A stretch of 15,928 bases of DNA. Origin: Chloroflexota bacterium (lineage in GTDB: Bacteria > Chloroflexota > Dehalococcoidia > Lucifugimonadales > JADFKI01). The stretch lies in NCBI GenBank assembly GCA_024648655.1, contig JAGGDZ010000291.1:1-15928 (forward strand), given 5' to 3'. The notes under the pieces are model-generated. The model had not been told where the DNA came from. It saw only the letters and a list, made by a program, of their open reading frames with translations, and made no database searches. Of this stretch, positions 1 through 6,503 are shown in pieces (the stretch's first letter is position 1; every line of letters begins with the position of its first letter). Both the position numbers and the translations under genes were made by a program.

Positions 1-338
1 ACCCCAACCAACGATGCCGAGTGCGCGCCCGCTGCGCCAACCGCAACACCGACCGCAGAGGCTGCGCTCGAACCGACAGCGACTGAAGATGTGAAGGACG
101 CAGCGACGCCCACTCCCGAGCCCGCAGCCACTCCTGCGCCCGAGCCGACGACACACACACACGCCATAGCCATAGCCCTACGACACCGCTAATCCTGAGC
201 TGGGACACCCCCGATGACGACACGATCACAGGTTACCGCATCCTGCGACGCATACCTGCCGAAGGCGAAGAGAGTGCTTGTGTTAAAGGGGGCGTGGTCG
301 CGTTTCCGGAAGCCTGCCAGCCTAGCAGCGGAATGTGA
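1..338 (+). pseudogene. Surface-type protein fragment: P/T/A-rich linker plus broken fibronectin type III start
   Basis: Frame 1 is open from the window edge and encodes a Pro/Thr/Ala/Glu-rich linker (repeats such as ATPTPEPAATPAPEPT), then stops at 190-192. Frame 3 carries on with LILSWDTPDDDTITGYRILRR, which resembles the first strands of a fibronectin type III domain (W, then G-Y-x-I-x-R), to a TGA at 336-338. The switch falls at an (AC)6 tract at 151-162. Taking out one AC unit joins the linker to the FN3 start in a single frame. After about PAEGEES (near 275) the FN3 pattern is lost, so the domain also appears truncated. Such linker-FN3 proteins are usually exported or surface-attached. 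This is either a decayed gene tail, a slippage-prone gene or a sequencing indel. The start lies outside the window. Confidence 0.55.
151..162. repeat. (AC)6 dinucleotide tract at the frame break
   Basis: Six perfect AC units sit exactly where the reading frame changes from frame 1 to frame 3. It is followed at 163-177 by a short GCCATA tandem (GCCATA GCCATA GCC). Gain or loss of one AC unit toggles the downstream FN3-like frame. Confidence 0.8.
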
Positions 339-656
339 GGCAAACACTTGAGGAGAGCCTATTCCGGATGATAAGAATCAGCGTGTCAGGGTAGTTTTCT
401 GTCATGGCAACTTTCTAGGAGTTTCAGAGGAATGCTGCGAGACTTTTGGGCAGACTTCACCATAGGAGCGACACCAGGAACAGGCGCTACCTGTCTCGAC
501 ATCTGAACTGGCAATGGAAGAAGCCACAGCGGAAAATGGTTACGCCCGGATCATAGAAACGCTTATGAGCATATTCTTGTAACCGTCCCAAAGTTGATGA
601 GATAAGAAAGAAGCGGGGAATCCTGATAAGATTTTGAGTGAATAACCAAAATAAAA
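339..656. other. Stretch without a recognisable gene
   Basis: No frame here reads like a protein family I recognise, and stops are frequent on the + strand. A 168-codon open frame on the - strand (993 to 487) covers this stretch and the transposase relic, but it has no family motif, no convincing ribosome site and a composition typical of an antisense frame. I see no RNA gene. The stretch is best read as decayed sequence between the FN3 fragment and the transposase relic. Confidence 0.4.
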
Positions 657-953
657 GGAATCCCCGCCGATGCCAAGAGTACGATTTGCGCTGCCACAGG
701 TCAGGAGTATCCGGACACTCGCCCGTCGAGCTGCTCAAATTGCGCCGGAGTTGCCTTGCACAAGCACGGGCAAATGGAGAAGCGGATAAAGGCTGGGACT
801 GGTACAAGGCACGGATATGGCTGCTACTGGTTGAGTTGCCCGAAGGTGGTGGTGGTGAGTTGATGGCGGTGTAATCGCTCAGTGTCTGAAATGGCACGCT
901 GCCGTGTCTTTCTGGCTCCGTCCAAAACTCCACACCGCCTTTAGGACGGTTAC
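579..953. repeat. 10-bp perfect inverted repeat flanking the transposase relic
   Basis: GTAACCGTCC at 579-588 is the exact reverse complement of GGACGGTTAC at 944-953. The pair brackets the transposase-like relic and spans 375 bp, the size of a miniature or decayed insertion element. I see no clear flanking target duplication. A 10-bp match within a few hundred bases can arise by chance, so this is only suggestive. Confidence 0.25.
658..863 (+). pseudogene. Probable relic of a transposase N-terminal zinc ribbon
   Basis: An ATG at 670 in frame 1 opens MPRVRFALPQV, a start reminiscent of transposases whose N-terminus carries a zinc ribbon. The sequence then continues better in frame 3 with CSNCAGVALHKHGQMEKRIK (CxxC encoded at 732-743). 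A second Cys pair follows (codons at 822-824 and 837-839), and a TGA at 861-863 ends it. CxxC, then HKHGQ and a basic strand, then a second Cys pair is the layout of transposase zinc ribbons (CPxCG...KxG...YRCxxCG). One frameshift and loss of everything downstream would make it a dead remnant. The family match is by eye only; the element type cannot be assigned. Confidence 0.4.
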
Positions 954-961
954 GGATTTTC

Positions 962-990
962 TTGACAGGAGATGACGCAGGGCATAACCT
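962..990 (+). promoter_or_regulatory. Candidate sigma-70 promoter for the NifU-like gene
   Basis: A perfect -35 TTGACA at 962-967 is followed after 17 bases by TAACCT at 985-990, a weak -10 with 3 of 6 consensus bases. It would give a leader of about 30 bases before the GTG start at 1029. Confidence 0.4.
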
Positions 991-1028
991 CACATATAGG
1001 CTTGGTTCAGGAATAAGGAGGCGCCTAA

Positions 1029-1271
1029 GTGGCAGTCAATGCAGACCCCGGAGTTCAGGCGATATTAGACAATATGCAGGTGATTGTTGGGTCGGAAGGC
1101 GGCTCGCTCGAATACATAGACATGAAGGGCGGCACACTGACCGTGAAATACCACAAAGGCGTCAATGAAGAATGCCCGGAATGCGTACCCGACCATGCAC
1201 TCGTCGAGCAGATGTTCCGCACTTCGATGGCGACTTTCGCGCCTTATGTCAGAGACCTCAACCTGCTCTAA
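1029..1271 (+). CDS. Small NifU-like CxxC protein (80 aa)
   Basis: The GTG start at 1029 is preceded by a strong SD site (AAGGAGG, 1015-1021) at 7 bases. The protein has the NifU C-terminal domain layout: an N-terminal helix (VQAILDNM), a Gly-rich turn and strand (GGSLEYIDMKGGTLTVKY), then a CPEC motif (Cys49, Cys52) followed by a helix. NifU/Nfu C-terminal domains bind or transfer Fe-S clusters through a CxxC pair. Here the usual GxCxxCP(S)SxxTL context is altered to EECPECVPDHALVEQ, and there is no IscU-like or other domain. It stands alone and ends 13 bases before the convergent threonine synthase gene. A role in Fe-S cluster carriage is inferred from the fold resemblance only. Confidence 0.75.
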   Translation: MAVNADPGVQAILDNMQVIVGSEGGSLEYIDMKGGTLTVKYHKGVNEECPECVPDHALVEQMFRTSMATFAPYVRDLNLL

Positions 1272-1284
1272 GACTAGGACCGCT

Positions 1285-2466
1285 CTAACGGATCATATCC
1301 AGGTACTTCAGCCCTGAGCCTGTGTTGAGCAGCAGTATCGACTCGTCAGGTGAGAGTGCTCCGTCTAAGAGCAGTTTCCGTAGCGCAGCAGAGAGTGCCG
1401 CTCCTTCCGGGCAGACGAACATGCCTTCGAGTGATGCCACGGCGCGCAGGTCAGACAGTATCTCTTCCTCACTGACTGTGATTGCGCCCCCGCCGCTCTG
1501 CCTTAGCGCCTGCAATATCAGGTAGTCGCCGATTGCGGCGGGAACGCGGATGCCGGCAGCAAGGGTATCGGGATTCTCCCATGGTTCTGCGAACTCGGTG
1601 CCTTCGTTGAATGCCCGCACTATGGGCGCGCAGCCCTCCGACTGCACGGCGAACATCTTGGGCCGCTTGCCATCGATCCAACCCATCGCTTCCATCTCGT
1701 CGAATGCTTTCCACATGCCGACAATGCCTGTGCCGCCCCCAGTCGGGTAGAGGATGACATCAGGCAATGACCAGTCCATCTGCTCGGCGATTTCGTAACC
1801 CATCGTCTTCTTGCCCTCGACGCGGTACGGCTCGCGCAGGGTGGACACATCGAACAGGTCCAACTCCTCTGCCCGCTGCGCCGATATGCGCCCGGCGTCG
1901 GTTATGTAGCCGTCCACAAGTTCCAGTATTGCGCCGGTGAGGTCAACTTCGACGCGATTAGCTAAGGGAGCGTCCTTTGGCATGAAGACGTAGGCTTCCA
2001 TGCCTGCCTTTGCCGCATAAGCGGTCATCGCGCCGGCGGCGTTTCCTGCCGAGGGCATGGTTAGGCGGGTGATGCCCAGTTCTTTTGCCTTGGAAACTGC
2101 GGCTCCCAAGCCTCGCGCCTTGAACGAACCCGTAGGATTGATGCCTTCGTCCTTGATGTACAGTGCGGAGCAGCCTGTATCTACTCCTAGTCGCTCTGCC
2201 TTGAAAATGGGTGTAAAGCCCTCGCCGAGCGTGACGACATTCGCCTCGTCTCGGACCGGCATGATCTCGAAGTAGCGCCACATGTTCGCCGGACGGTCCT
2301 TCAGGTCATTAGGATTCAATGACTTGCTCGCGGCTTGCAAATCGTATCGCGGGTAGAGCACTTTGCCGCATTCAGGGCATGTGCGGTGCGGTTCGTCAGC
2401 CGAGAGTTCGATGCCGCAGTAAGTGCATTCAAGGTTTGTCAGAAAGCTCTTCATCGTACCATCCAT
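1285..2466 (-). CDS. thrC: Threonine synthase-type PLP enzyme with N-terminal zinc ribbon
   Basis: This 393-aa protein belongs to the beta (fold type II) PLP family. Threonine synthase converts O-phosphohomoserine to threonine and phosphate in the cytosol. An N-terminal zinc ribbon is visible (CTYC 14-17, CPEC 30-33), as in many archaeal and bacterial threonine synthases. The PLP lysine is K116 in NPTGSFKARG, the cofactor ring contact is SAGNAAGA (139-146), and the phosphate loop is GGGTG (243-247). Two starts are possible, ATG at 2466 and ATG at 2454 (M5); neither has a strong SD site, so the longer is listed. No other threonine-pathway gene is adjacent, and related threonine dehydratases or cysteate synthase-like paralogues cannot be excluded. 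Transcription probably begins at the divergent promoter region near 2500. Confidence 0.88.
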   Translation of the reverse strand: MDGTMKSFLTNLECTYCGIELSADEPHRTCPECGKVLYPRYDLQAASKSLNPNDLKDRPANMWRYFEIMPVRDEANVVTLGEGFTPIFKAERLGVDTGCSALYIKDEGINPTGSFKARGLGAAVSKAKELGITRLTMPSAGNAAGAMTAYAAKAGMEAYVFMPKDAPLANRVEVDLTGAILELVDGYITDAGRISAQRAEELDLFDVSTLREPYRVEGKKTMGYEIAEQMDWSLPDVILYPTGGGTGIVGMWKAFDEMEAMGWIDGKRPKMFAVQSEGCAPIVRAFNEGTEFAEPWENPDTLAAGIRVPAAIGDYLILQALRQSGGGAITVSEEEILSDLRAVASLEGMFVCPEGAALSAALRKLLLDGALSPDESILLLNTGSGLKYLDMIR

Positions 2467-2495
2467 TCTGCCGAAAGGGCGTGATTCAGTGTTCG

Positions 2496-2523
2496 TTGCA
2501 TATTATACTTGCGAGGATATAAT
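2496..2523 (+). promoter_or_regulatory. Rightward sigma-70 promoter of the aminotransferase operon
   Basis: TTGCAT at 2496-2501, a 16-base spacer and a perfect TATAAT at 2518-2523. Transcription would start near 2530, giving a leader of about 50 bases to the ATG at 2584. Confidence 0.65.
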
Positions 2524-2528
2524 ACAAA
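2502..2528 (-). promoter_or_regulatory. Leftward promoter of threonine synthase, overlapping the rightward one
   Basis: On the - strand TATAAT lies at 2507-2502. The best -35 is TTTGTA (2528-2523), 15 bases upstream, which is weak and short-spaced. Its -10 lies inside the spacer of the rightward promoter, so the two polymerase sites overlap. Confidence 0.4.
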
Positions 2529-2546
2529 CAGCTTCTGATGAATGAA

Positions 2547-2570
2547 ATTGAACCAAAAATTGAACCAAAA
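2547..2570. repeat. Perfect 12-bp tandem duplication in the operon leader
   Basis: ATTGAACCAAAA occurs twice head-to-tail (2547-2558, 2559-2570), between the rightward promoter and the SD site of the aminotransferase. It would encode LNQKLNQK if the upstream ATG at 2542 were used. Confidence 0.75.
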
Positions 2571-2583
2571 GGGAAGGAAAACT

Positions 2584-3918
2584 ATGGTATCTACAATTGA
2601 GCAACGCTTCTTTGACCTGCACACCGGATCGGCCGAACGCTGGGCTATGGCTCGTGACATATTCCCGGACGGCGTAACTCACGACGGAAGGCGCATGTCG
2701 CCGTTCCCGCTCTACGGCACTCATGGCAAAGGCGGCTTGAAGTGGGATGTCGATGGCAATCGTATCGTAGATTTCTGGACGGGGCACGGTTCGATGATGC
2801 TCGGGCATGCGCATCCTGAGATAATTAGCGTAGTGCAAGAACAGGTAGCAATCGGCACGCATCTGAGTATGTCTTCGGATCTGGAGATTCGATGGGCGCA
2901 GCTAGTGCAGCAGCTCATACCCAGCGCGGAGAAGGTGCGATTTCACAGCTCAGGCACGGAAGCGACGATGATGGCTATACGCATGGCGCGCGCCTATACG
3001 GGAAAGACAAAGGTTATCAAGTTCGAGGAGCACTTTCACGGCTGGAGCGACTACCTGGCGGCTGGCGGCACAGGCTTGGGCGGCATTCCGCAAGAGACGC
3101 TGAGCACGATGATTGTGCTGCCGCCGAATGACATCGGCGCGGTAGAGCAGGCGCTTCGGCAGAGCGATGATATTGCCGCAATCATATTGGAGCCGACGGG
3201 CGCGCACATGGGACTTGAGCCGATCAGCCCCGGCTTCCTGCATGAATTGCGTGATATTACGGGGAAGAACGGCATGGTGCTCATATTCGACGAGGTCGTG
3301 ACGGGATTTCGTGTGGCGAAGGGCGGCGCACAGGATCTGTACGGCGTTACGCCGGATATGACAACGATGGCGAAGATTCTGGGTGGCGGGCTGCCGGGCG
3401 GCGCGGTGGCTGGCAAAGCGGACATCATCAATATGATAGAAGGCGCGAACGACCCGGACAGGCGCATCGCGCACAACGGCACTTTCAACGCTAACCCGTT
3501 GTCTGCGGTGGCTGGTATCAAGGCGCTTGAGTTGGTTGCGAACACTGATGTCAACGATAGGGCAGCGGCTATGGGCGAACGCCTGAAGGCAGGTGTGAAT
3601 GAGATGCTGACGAAGTTGGAGATTCCGGGCTGCGCGACAGGCATCAACTCGCTCATCTTTCTGCGTCTTAATGTGGATGAGGATGCAGCCGATCCGGAAA
3701 AGAACGCTAACGCGGCGCGCGATATGCGGAATGCGGATGACGCTGAAATGCAGGCGCAGCTGAACCTTGCGATGCTCAATCACGGTGTCCACGCGGGGAA
3801 TGCGCATGGAGGCGCGCGGTTCATATTGAGCGCGGCACATACGGAGCAGGACATCGACGAATCGGTGGAGGCTATCGGAGGCGCGTTGGCAGATGTGAGA
3901 GATCAAGGACTGATTTAG
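2584..3918 (+). CDS. Class-III aminotransferase, glutamate-1-semialdehyde aminomutase-like
   Basis: Using the ATG at 2584, which follows a good SD (GGGAAGGAAA), the protein is 444 aa. A longer form from ATG 2542 adds 14 residues made of the leader repeat and lacks an SD. It is a PLP enzyme of aminotransferase class III: SSGTEA (122-127) binds the cofactor phosphate, FDEVVTGFR (235-243) carries the ring-contacting Asp, and K264 in MAKILGGGLPGG is the Schiff-base lysine, almost the position known for HemL. The closest named family is glutamate-1-semialdehyde 2,1-aminomutase. However, no haem gene lies nearby, and such paralogues often act on other amino compounds, so no symbol is given. It is the first gene of a run with the reductase (17-base gap), acyl-CoA dehydrogenase and crcB. 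Confidence 0.88.
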   Translation: MVSTIEQRFFDLHTGSAERWAMARDIFPDGVTHDGRRMSPFPLYGTHGKGGLKWDVDGNRIVDFWTGHGSMMLGHAHPEIISVVQEQVAIGTHLSMSSDLEIRWAQLVQQLIPSAEKVRFHSSGTEATMMAIRMARAYTGKTKVIKFEEHFHGWSDYLAAGGTGLGGIPQETLSTMIVLPPNDIGAVEQALRQSDDIAAIILEPTGAHMGLEPISPGFLHELRDITGKNGMVLIFDEVVTGFRVAKGGAQDLYGVTPDMTTMAKILGGGLPGGAVAGKADIINMIEGANDPDRRIAHNGTFNANPLSAVAGIKALELVANTDVNDRAAAMGERLKAGVNEMLTKLEIPGCATGINSLIFLRLNVDEDAADPEKNANAARDMRNADDAEMQAQLNLAMLNHGVHAGNAHGGARFILSAAHTEQDIDESVEAIGGALADVRDQGLI

Positions 3919-3935
3919 GGGCGCAGAGGTCGGAG

Positions 3936-4874
3936 ATGCAGGAAGAGATTTACGATGTGATCATCATAGGCGGCGGGGCGGCGGGACTGACTGCCGGCAT
4001 TTACGCTTGCCGCGGCGGATTGAAGACGCTCATGCTAGAAAAACTGATGCCGGGTGGTCAGGTAATCAATGCCGAGAGCATCGAAAATTTTCCGGGCTTC
4101 CCGAATGGCATATCGGGTGCGGAAATTGCGCCTATGATGCAGCAGCAGGCGATGAAATACGGGCTCGAGATACGGCTTGGGGAAGTGTGTGAACTGGCGC
4201 AGGACGGCGATGTCTGGCGCGTGTCGGCGTGGGGCGAGGAATACGCGGGCAGGTCGGTCATCATTGCTGGAGGATCAACGCTGCGAAAGCTGGGAGTATC
4301 CGGAGAAGAGGAACTGTTTGGCGCGGGAGTGTCCTACTGCGCGACTTGCGACGGCGGATTCTTCATGAACCGGATAGTTGGTGTCGTTGGCGGTGGAGAT
4401 TCCGCGCTGGACGAAGCACTTGTACTGACGGAGTACGCGAGCAAGGTGATCCTTTTTCACAGAGGCGATGAATTCACCGGTGAGAAGATACTTCAAGAGC
4501 GCGTGCTGTCTAACCCGAAAATCGACGTGCGATGGGACACTTCCGTGAGTGAGATACTGGGCGATGGGCAGGTAGAGGGCGTGGCGATCGTGGACGAACA
4601 GTCCGGCGAGACGTCGCGCATCGACCTGTCGGGGGTCTTCATTTACATCGGGCTTGACCCTAACACCGAATATCTTCAAAATGTTCTACCCCTTGACACT
4701 GGCGGGCACATACCAACTGACATCTGGATGAGCACTCCTGTGCGGGGCATATTCGCGGCGGGCGATATACGGCAGAACTCGGCGGCGCAGCTAGTGAGCG
4801 CGGCAGGAGATGGCGCGACGGCGGCGATTGCGGCACGGCGGTATGTGGAGCGACTGCGCGATGTACAGCTTTAA
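3936..4874 (+). CDS. trxB: Thioredoxin reductase-like FAD/pyridine nucleotide disulfide reductase
   Basis: The 312-aa length is typical for low-molecular-weight thioredoxin reductases. The N-terminal FAD-binding GGGAAG is at 12-17, the redox-active CATC at 135-138, the second nucleotide-binding GGGDSA at 152-157, and the C-terminal FAD contact FAAGDIR near 273-279. The enzyme passes electrons from NAD(P)H through FAD and the CxxC pair to a thioredoxin-like partner. The NADPH-specifying motif HRRxxxR of well-studied enzymes is here H175-R176-G177-D-E-F-T181, so two of the three arginines are missing and NADPH preference is doubtful. It starts 17 bases after the aminotransferase with a short SD (GGAG) close to the ATG. 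No thioredoxin gene is seen in the window. Confidence 0.88.
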   Translation: MQEEIYDVIIIGGGAAGLTAGIYACRGGLKTLMLEKLMPGGQVINAESIENFPGFPNGISGAEIAPMMQQQAMKYGLEIRLGEVCELAQDGDVWRVSAWGEEYAGRSVIIAGGSTLRKLGVSGEEELFGAGVSYCATCDGGFFMNRIVGVVGGGDSALDEALVLTEYASKVILFHRGDEFTGEKILQERVLSNPKIDVRWDTSVSEILGDGQVEGVAIVDEQSGETSRIDLSGVFIYIGLDPNTEYLQNVLPLDTGGHIPTDIWMSTPVRGIFAAGDIRQNSAAQLVSAAGDGATAAIAARRYVERLRDVQL

Positions 4875-4897
4875 TCTGAACTGACAGGACGAAGAAC

Positions 4898-6082
4898 ATG
4901 GATTTCCGATTTAATCCAGAGCAGGAAGCCTTCCGGCAGGAGGTGCGCGAGTTTCTTGCCGAGAACCTCGGTGAGGACTGGAATGGCATTGTGCCGGACG
5001 ACTACTTCACGGATGAGAACTGGCGAACGATACGCAGTCTGACGAGGAAGCTCGTCGATCGCGGCTGGCTTACGCTTGCTTGGCCGGAAGAGTACGGTGG
5101 GCAGGGCAGACCGCACATCGAGCAGATGATTTACAATGAGGAGACGGCGTATTTCCGCGCGCCCACTCGCGATACAAGCATGGGCACGCACATGGTGGGG
5201 CCTTCAATCATGCTTTACGGCACGGATGAGCAGAAGGCGCGATACTTGCCTGAAATCGCAAGCGGCGACGCCGTCTATTGCCAAGGATTCAGCGAACCCG
5301 AGTCGGGCTCGGACCTGGCGTCGCTTCAGCTTCGAGCCGTGGAAGACGGCGACGACTTCGTGCTGAACGGCTCCAAGATATGGACGAGTGGAGCGCAGCG
5401 CGCTAACCGCTGCTACATTATGGTGCGGACAGACCCGGATGCGCCGAAGCATCGTGGTATCAGTGTGCTAATCGTAGATATGGACACTCCTGGTATTGAG
5501 GTCGCGCCCATCATCAATATGTTTGGCGTTCACTACTTCAACCAAGTGTTCTTCGAGAATGTGCGCGTGCCGAAGCGGAACATGATAGGGGAGAAAAATA
5601 GGGGCTGGTATGTTGCGGCGACGACTCTGGATTTTGAAAGGTCGGGGGTAGGGCGTTACGGCTCGAACCGACGCGACTTGGAGGAGCTTGGGGACCTGTC
5701 GAAGCAGATTAGGCTGAATGGCGGCACGCTCAATCGGGACGACAAGTTTAGGCGCAGGCTTGCAGCGCTCTGGACTGCTAACGAGGCGGGCAGGATGGTT
5801 GCCTACAATGTGGCGTGGATGCAGAGTGAAGGGCTTGTGCCAAACAAGGAGGCATCCGCTGCCAAGCTGGTGGGCAGCGAGATTAGCCAGCGCATAAGCC
5901 AACTAGGGATGCAGATGCTTGGAATGTATGGCTTGCTTGACGAAGGGTCGAAGTGGGCATTCATAAACGGCAGAATCGCGCAGCAGTGGATGGACGCTGT
6001 GTCGCTGACGATACGAGCCGGCACATCCGAGATACAGCGCAACATCATCGCCACTCGCGGGCTTGGGCTGCCGAGAGGGTAG
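4898..6082 (+). CDS. Acyl-CoA dehydrogenase
   Basis: This 394-aa flavoprotein has the full ACAD architecture: an N-terminal helical domain, a central beta domain with QGFSEPESGSDLASL (129-143) and GSKIWTSGA (158-166), and a C-terminal helical domain ending AGTSEIQRNIIATRGLGLPR. It should oxidise an acyl-CoA at the alpha-beta bond with FAD and pass electrons to ETF. The position of the common catalytic Glu (EGTSxIQ in medium-chain enzymes) is Ala374. A Glu is instead present in TLDFER (E247), matching the alternative base position known from isovaleryl-CoA dehydrogenase. Substrate is unknown; the AGTSEIQRNI ending is common in actinobacterial-style FadE enzymes for branched or sterol-derived acyl-CoAs. 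It lies 23 bases after the reductase and overlaps or abuts crcB. Confidence 0.92.
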   Translation: MDFRFNPEQEAFRQEVREFLAENLGEDWNGIVPDDYFTDENWRTIRSLTRKLVDRGWLTLAWPEEYGGQGRPHIEQMIYNEETAYFRAPTRDTSMGTHMVGPSIMLYGTDEQKARYLPEIASGDAVYCQGFSEPESGSDLASLQLRAVEDGDDFVLNGSKIWTSGAQRANRCYIMVRTDPDAPKHRGISVLIVDMDTPGIEVAPIINMFGVHYFNQVFFENVRVPKRNMIGEKNRGWYVAATTLDFERSGVGRYGSNRRDLEELGDLSKQIRLNGGTLNRDDKFRRRLAALWTANEAGRMVAYNVAWMQSEGLVPNKEASAAKLVGSEISQRISQLGMQMLGMYGLLDEGSKWAFINGRIAQQWMDAVSLTIRAGTSEIQRNIIATRGLGLPRG

Positions 6083-6086
6083 GCTA

Positions 6087-6461
6087 TTGCTCCTCTGGGC
6101 GCTGGTGGCATTGGGAGGCGCGCTTGGCGCAATGTCTCGCTACGCCGTTGACCGCTCCGTAAGCGCGATGATGGGTCCGACAGTGCTCGGTACATTTGCA
6201 GCGAACATCAGCGGTTCGTTTCTGCTGGGATTCGTCGTAGCTGTTGCGTCCGGACGTCTGGGTTTATCGGAGGAATTCAGAATCTTCATAGCGGTCGGGT
6301 TCCTCGGTTCTTATACAACTTTCTCCACTCTTACCGTGGCGAGCATTCTACTTGCCGGGGACGGCGACTGGATGCGCGCCGTTACAAACATTGTCGGCAG
6401 TGTGGTAGTGGGTATGGCAGCGGCGCTCGCGGGCATAGTGGTGGGCAGGGCTATTTTTTGA
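6087..6461 (+). CDS. crcB: CrcB/Fluc fluoride channel
   Basis: This small protein of four hydrophobic segments has the CrcB signatures GGALGAMSRY near the N-terminus, GTFAANISGSFLLG in the middle and GFLGSYTTFST in the third segment. These channels act as dual-topology dimers in the membrane and export fluoride. The start is uncertain. The frame is open from TTG 6063, which lies inside the acyl-CoA dehydrogenase gene. TTG 6087 is favoured because GAGAGGGT (6073-6080) sits at SD distance and it gives 124 aa, a usual length. Translation is probably coupled to the upstream stop at 6082. I see no fluoride riboswitch, and the gene appears to be expressed as the last member of the aminotransferase operon. 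It converges with the TauE/SafE gene 42 bases away. Confidence 0.9.
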   Translation: MLLWALVALGGALGAMSRYAVDRSVSAMMGPTVLGTFAANISGSFLLGFVVAVASGRLGLSEEFRIFIAVGFLGSYTTFSTLTVASILLAGDGDWMRAVTNIVGSVVVGMAAALAGIVVGRAIF

Positions 6462-6503
6462 AGGAGCGCGTGGCACGCTTGACTAAAAGGCTGAAGGCTG
6501 CGG

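Noticed and set aside
612..668. Near-palindrome GCGGGGAATCC / GGAATCCCCGC as an element end
   Set aside because: One central mismatch, a 34-base AT-rich loop and no matching partner elsewhere; not enough to call a repeat element.
638..874. 78-codon + strand open frame ending at 874
   Set aside because: It lies in frame 2, while the recognisable zinc-ribbon residues are in frames 1 and 3; no SD or family resemblance.
487..993. 168-codon open frame on the - strand
   Set aside because: It has no family motif and a Ser/Pro/Arg-rich composition, shows no good ribosome site, and covers the transposase-like relic on the other strand, so it is most likely an antisense open frame.
2542..2583. Upstream ATG at 2542 as the aminotransferase start
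   Set aside because: No SD there, and the added residues are only the translated 12-bp repeat; ATG 2584 has GGGAAGG at good spacing.
2950..3906. 318-codon - strand open frame inside the aminotransferase gene
   Set aside because: Arg/His-rich shadow opposite a gene with clear PLP motifs; typical antisense open frame in GC-rich coding DNA.
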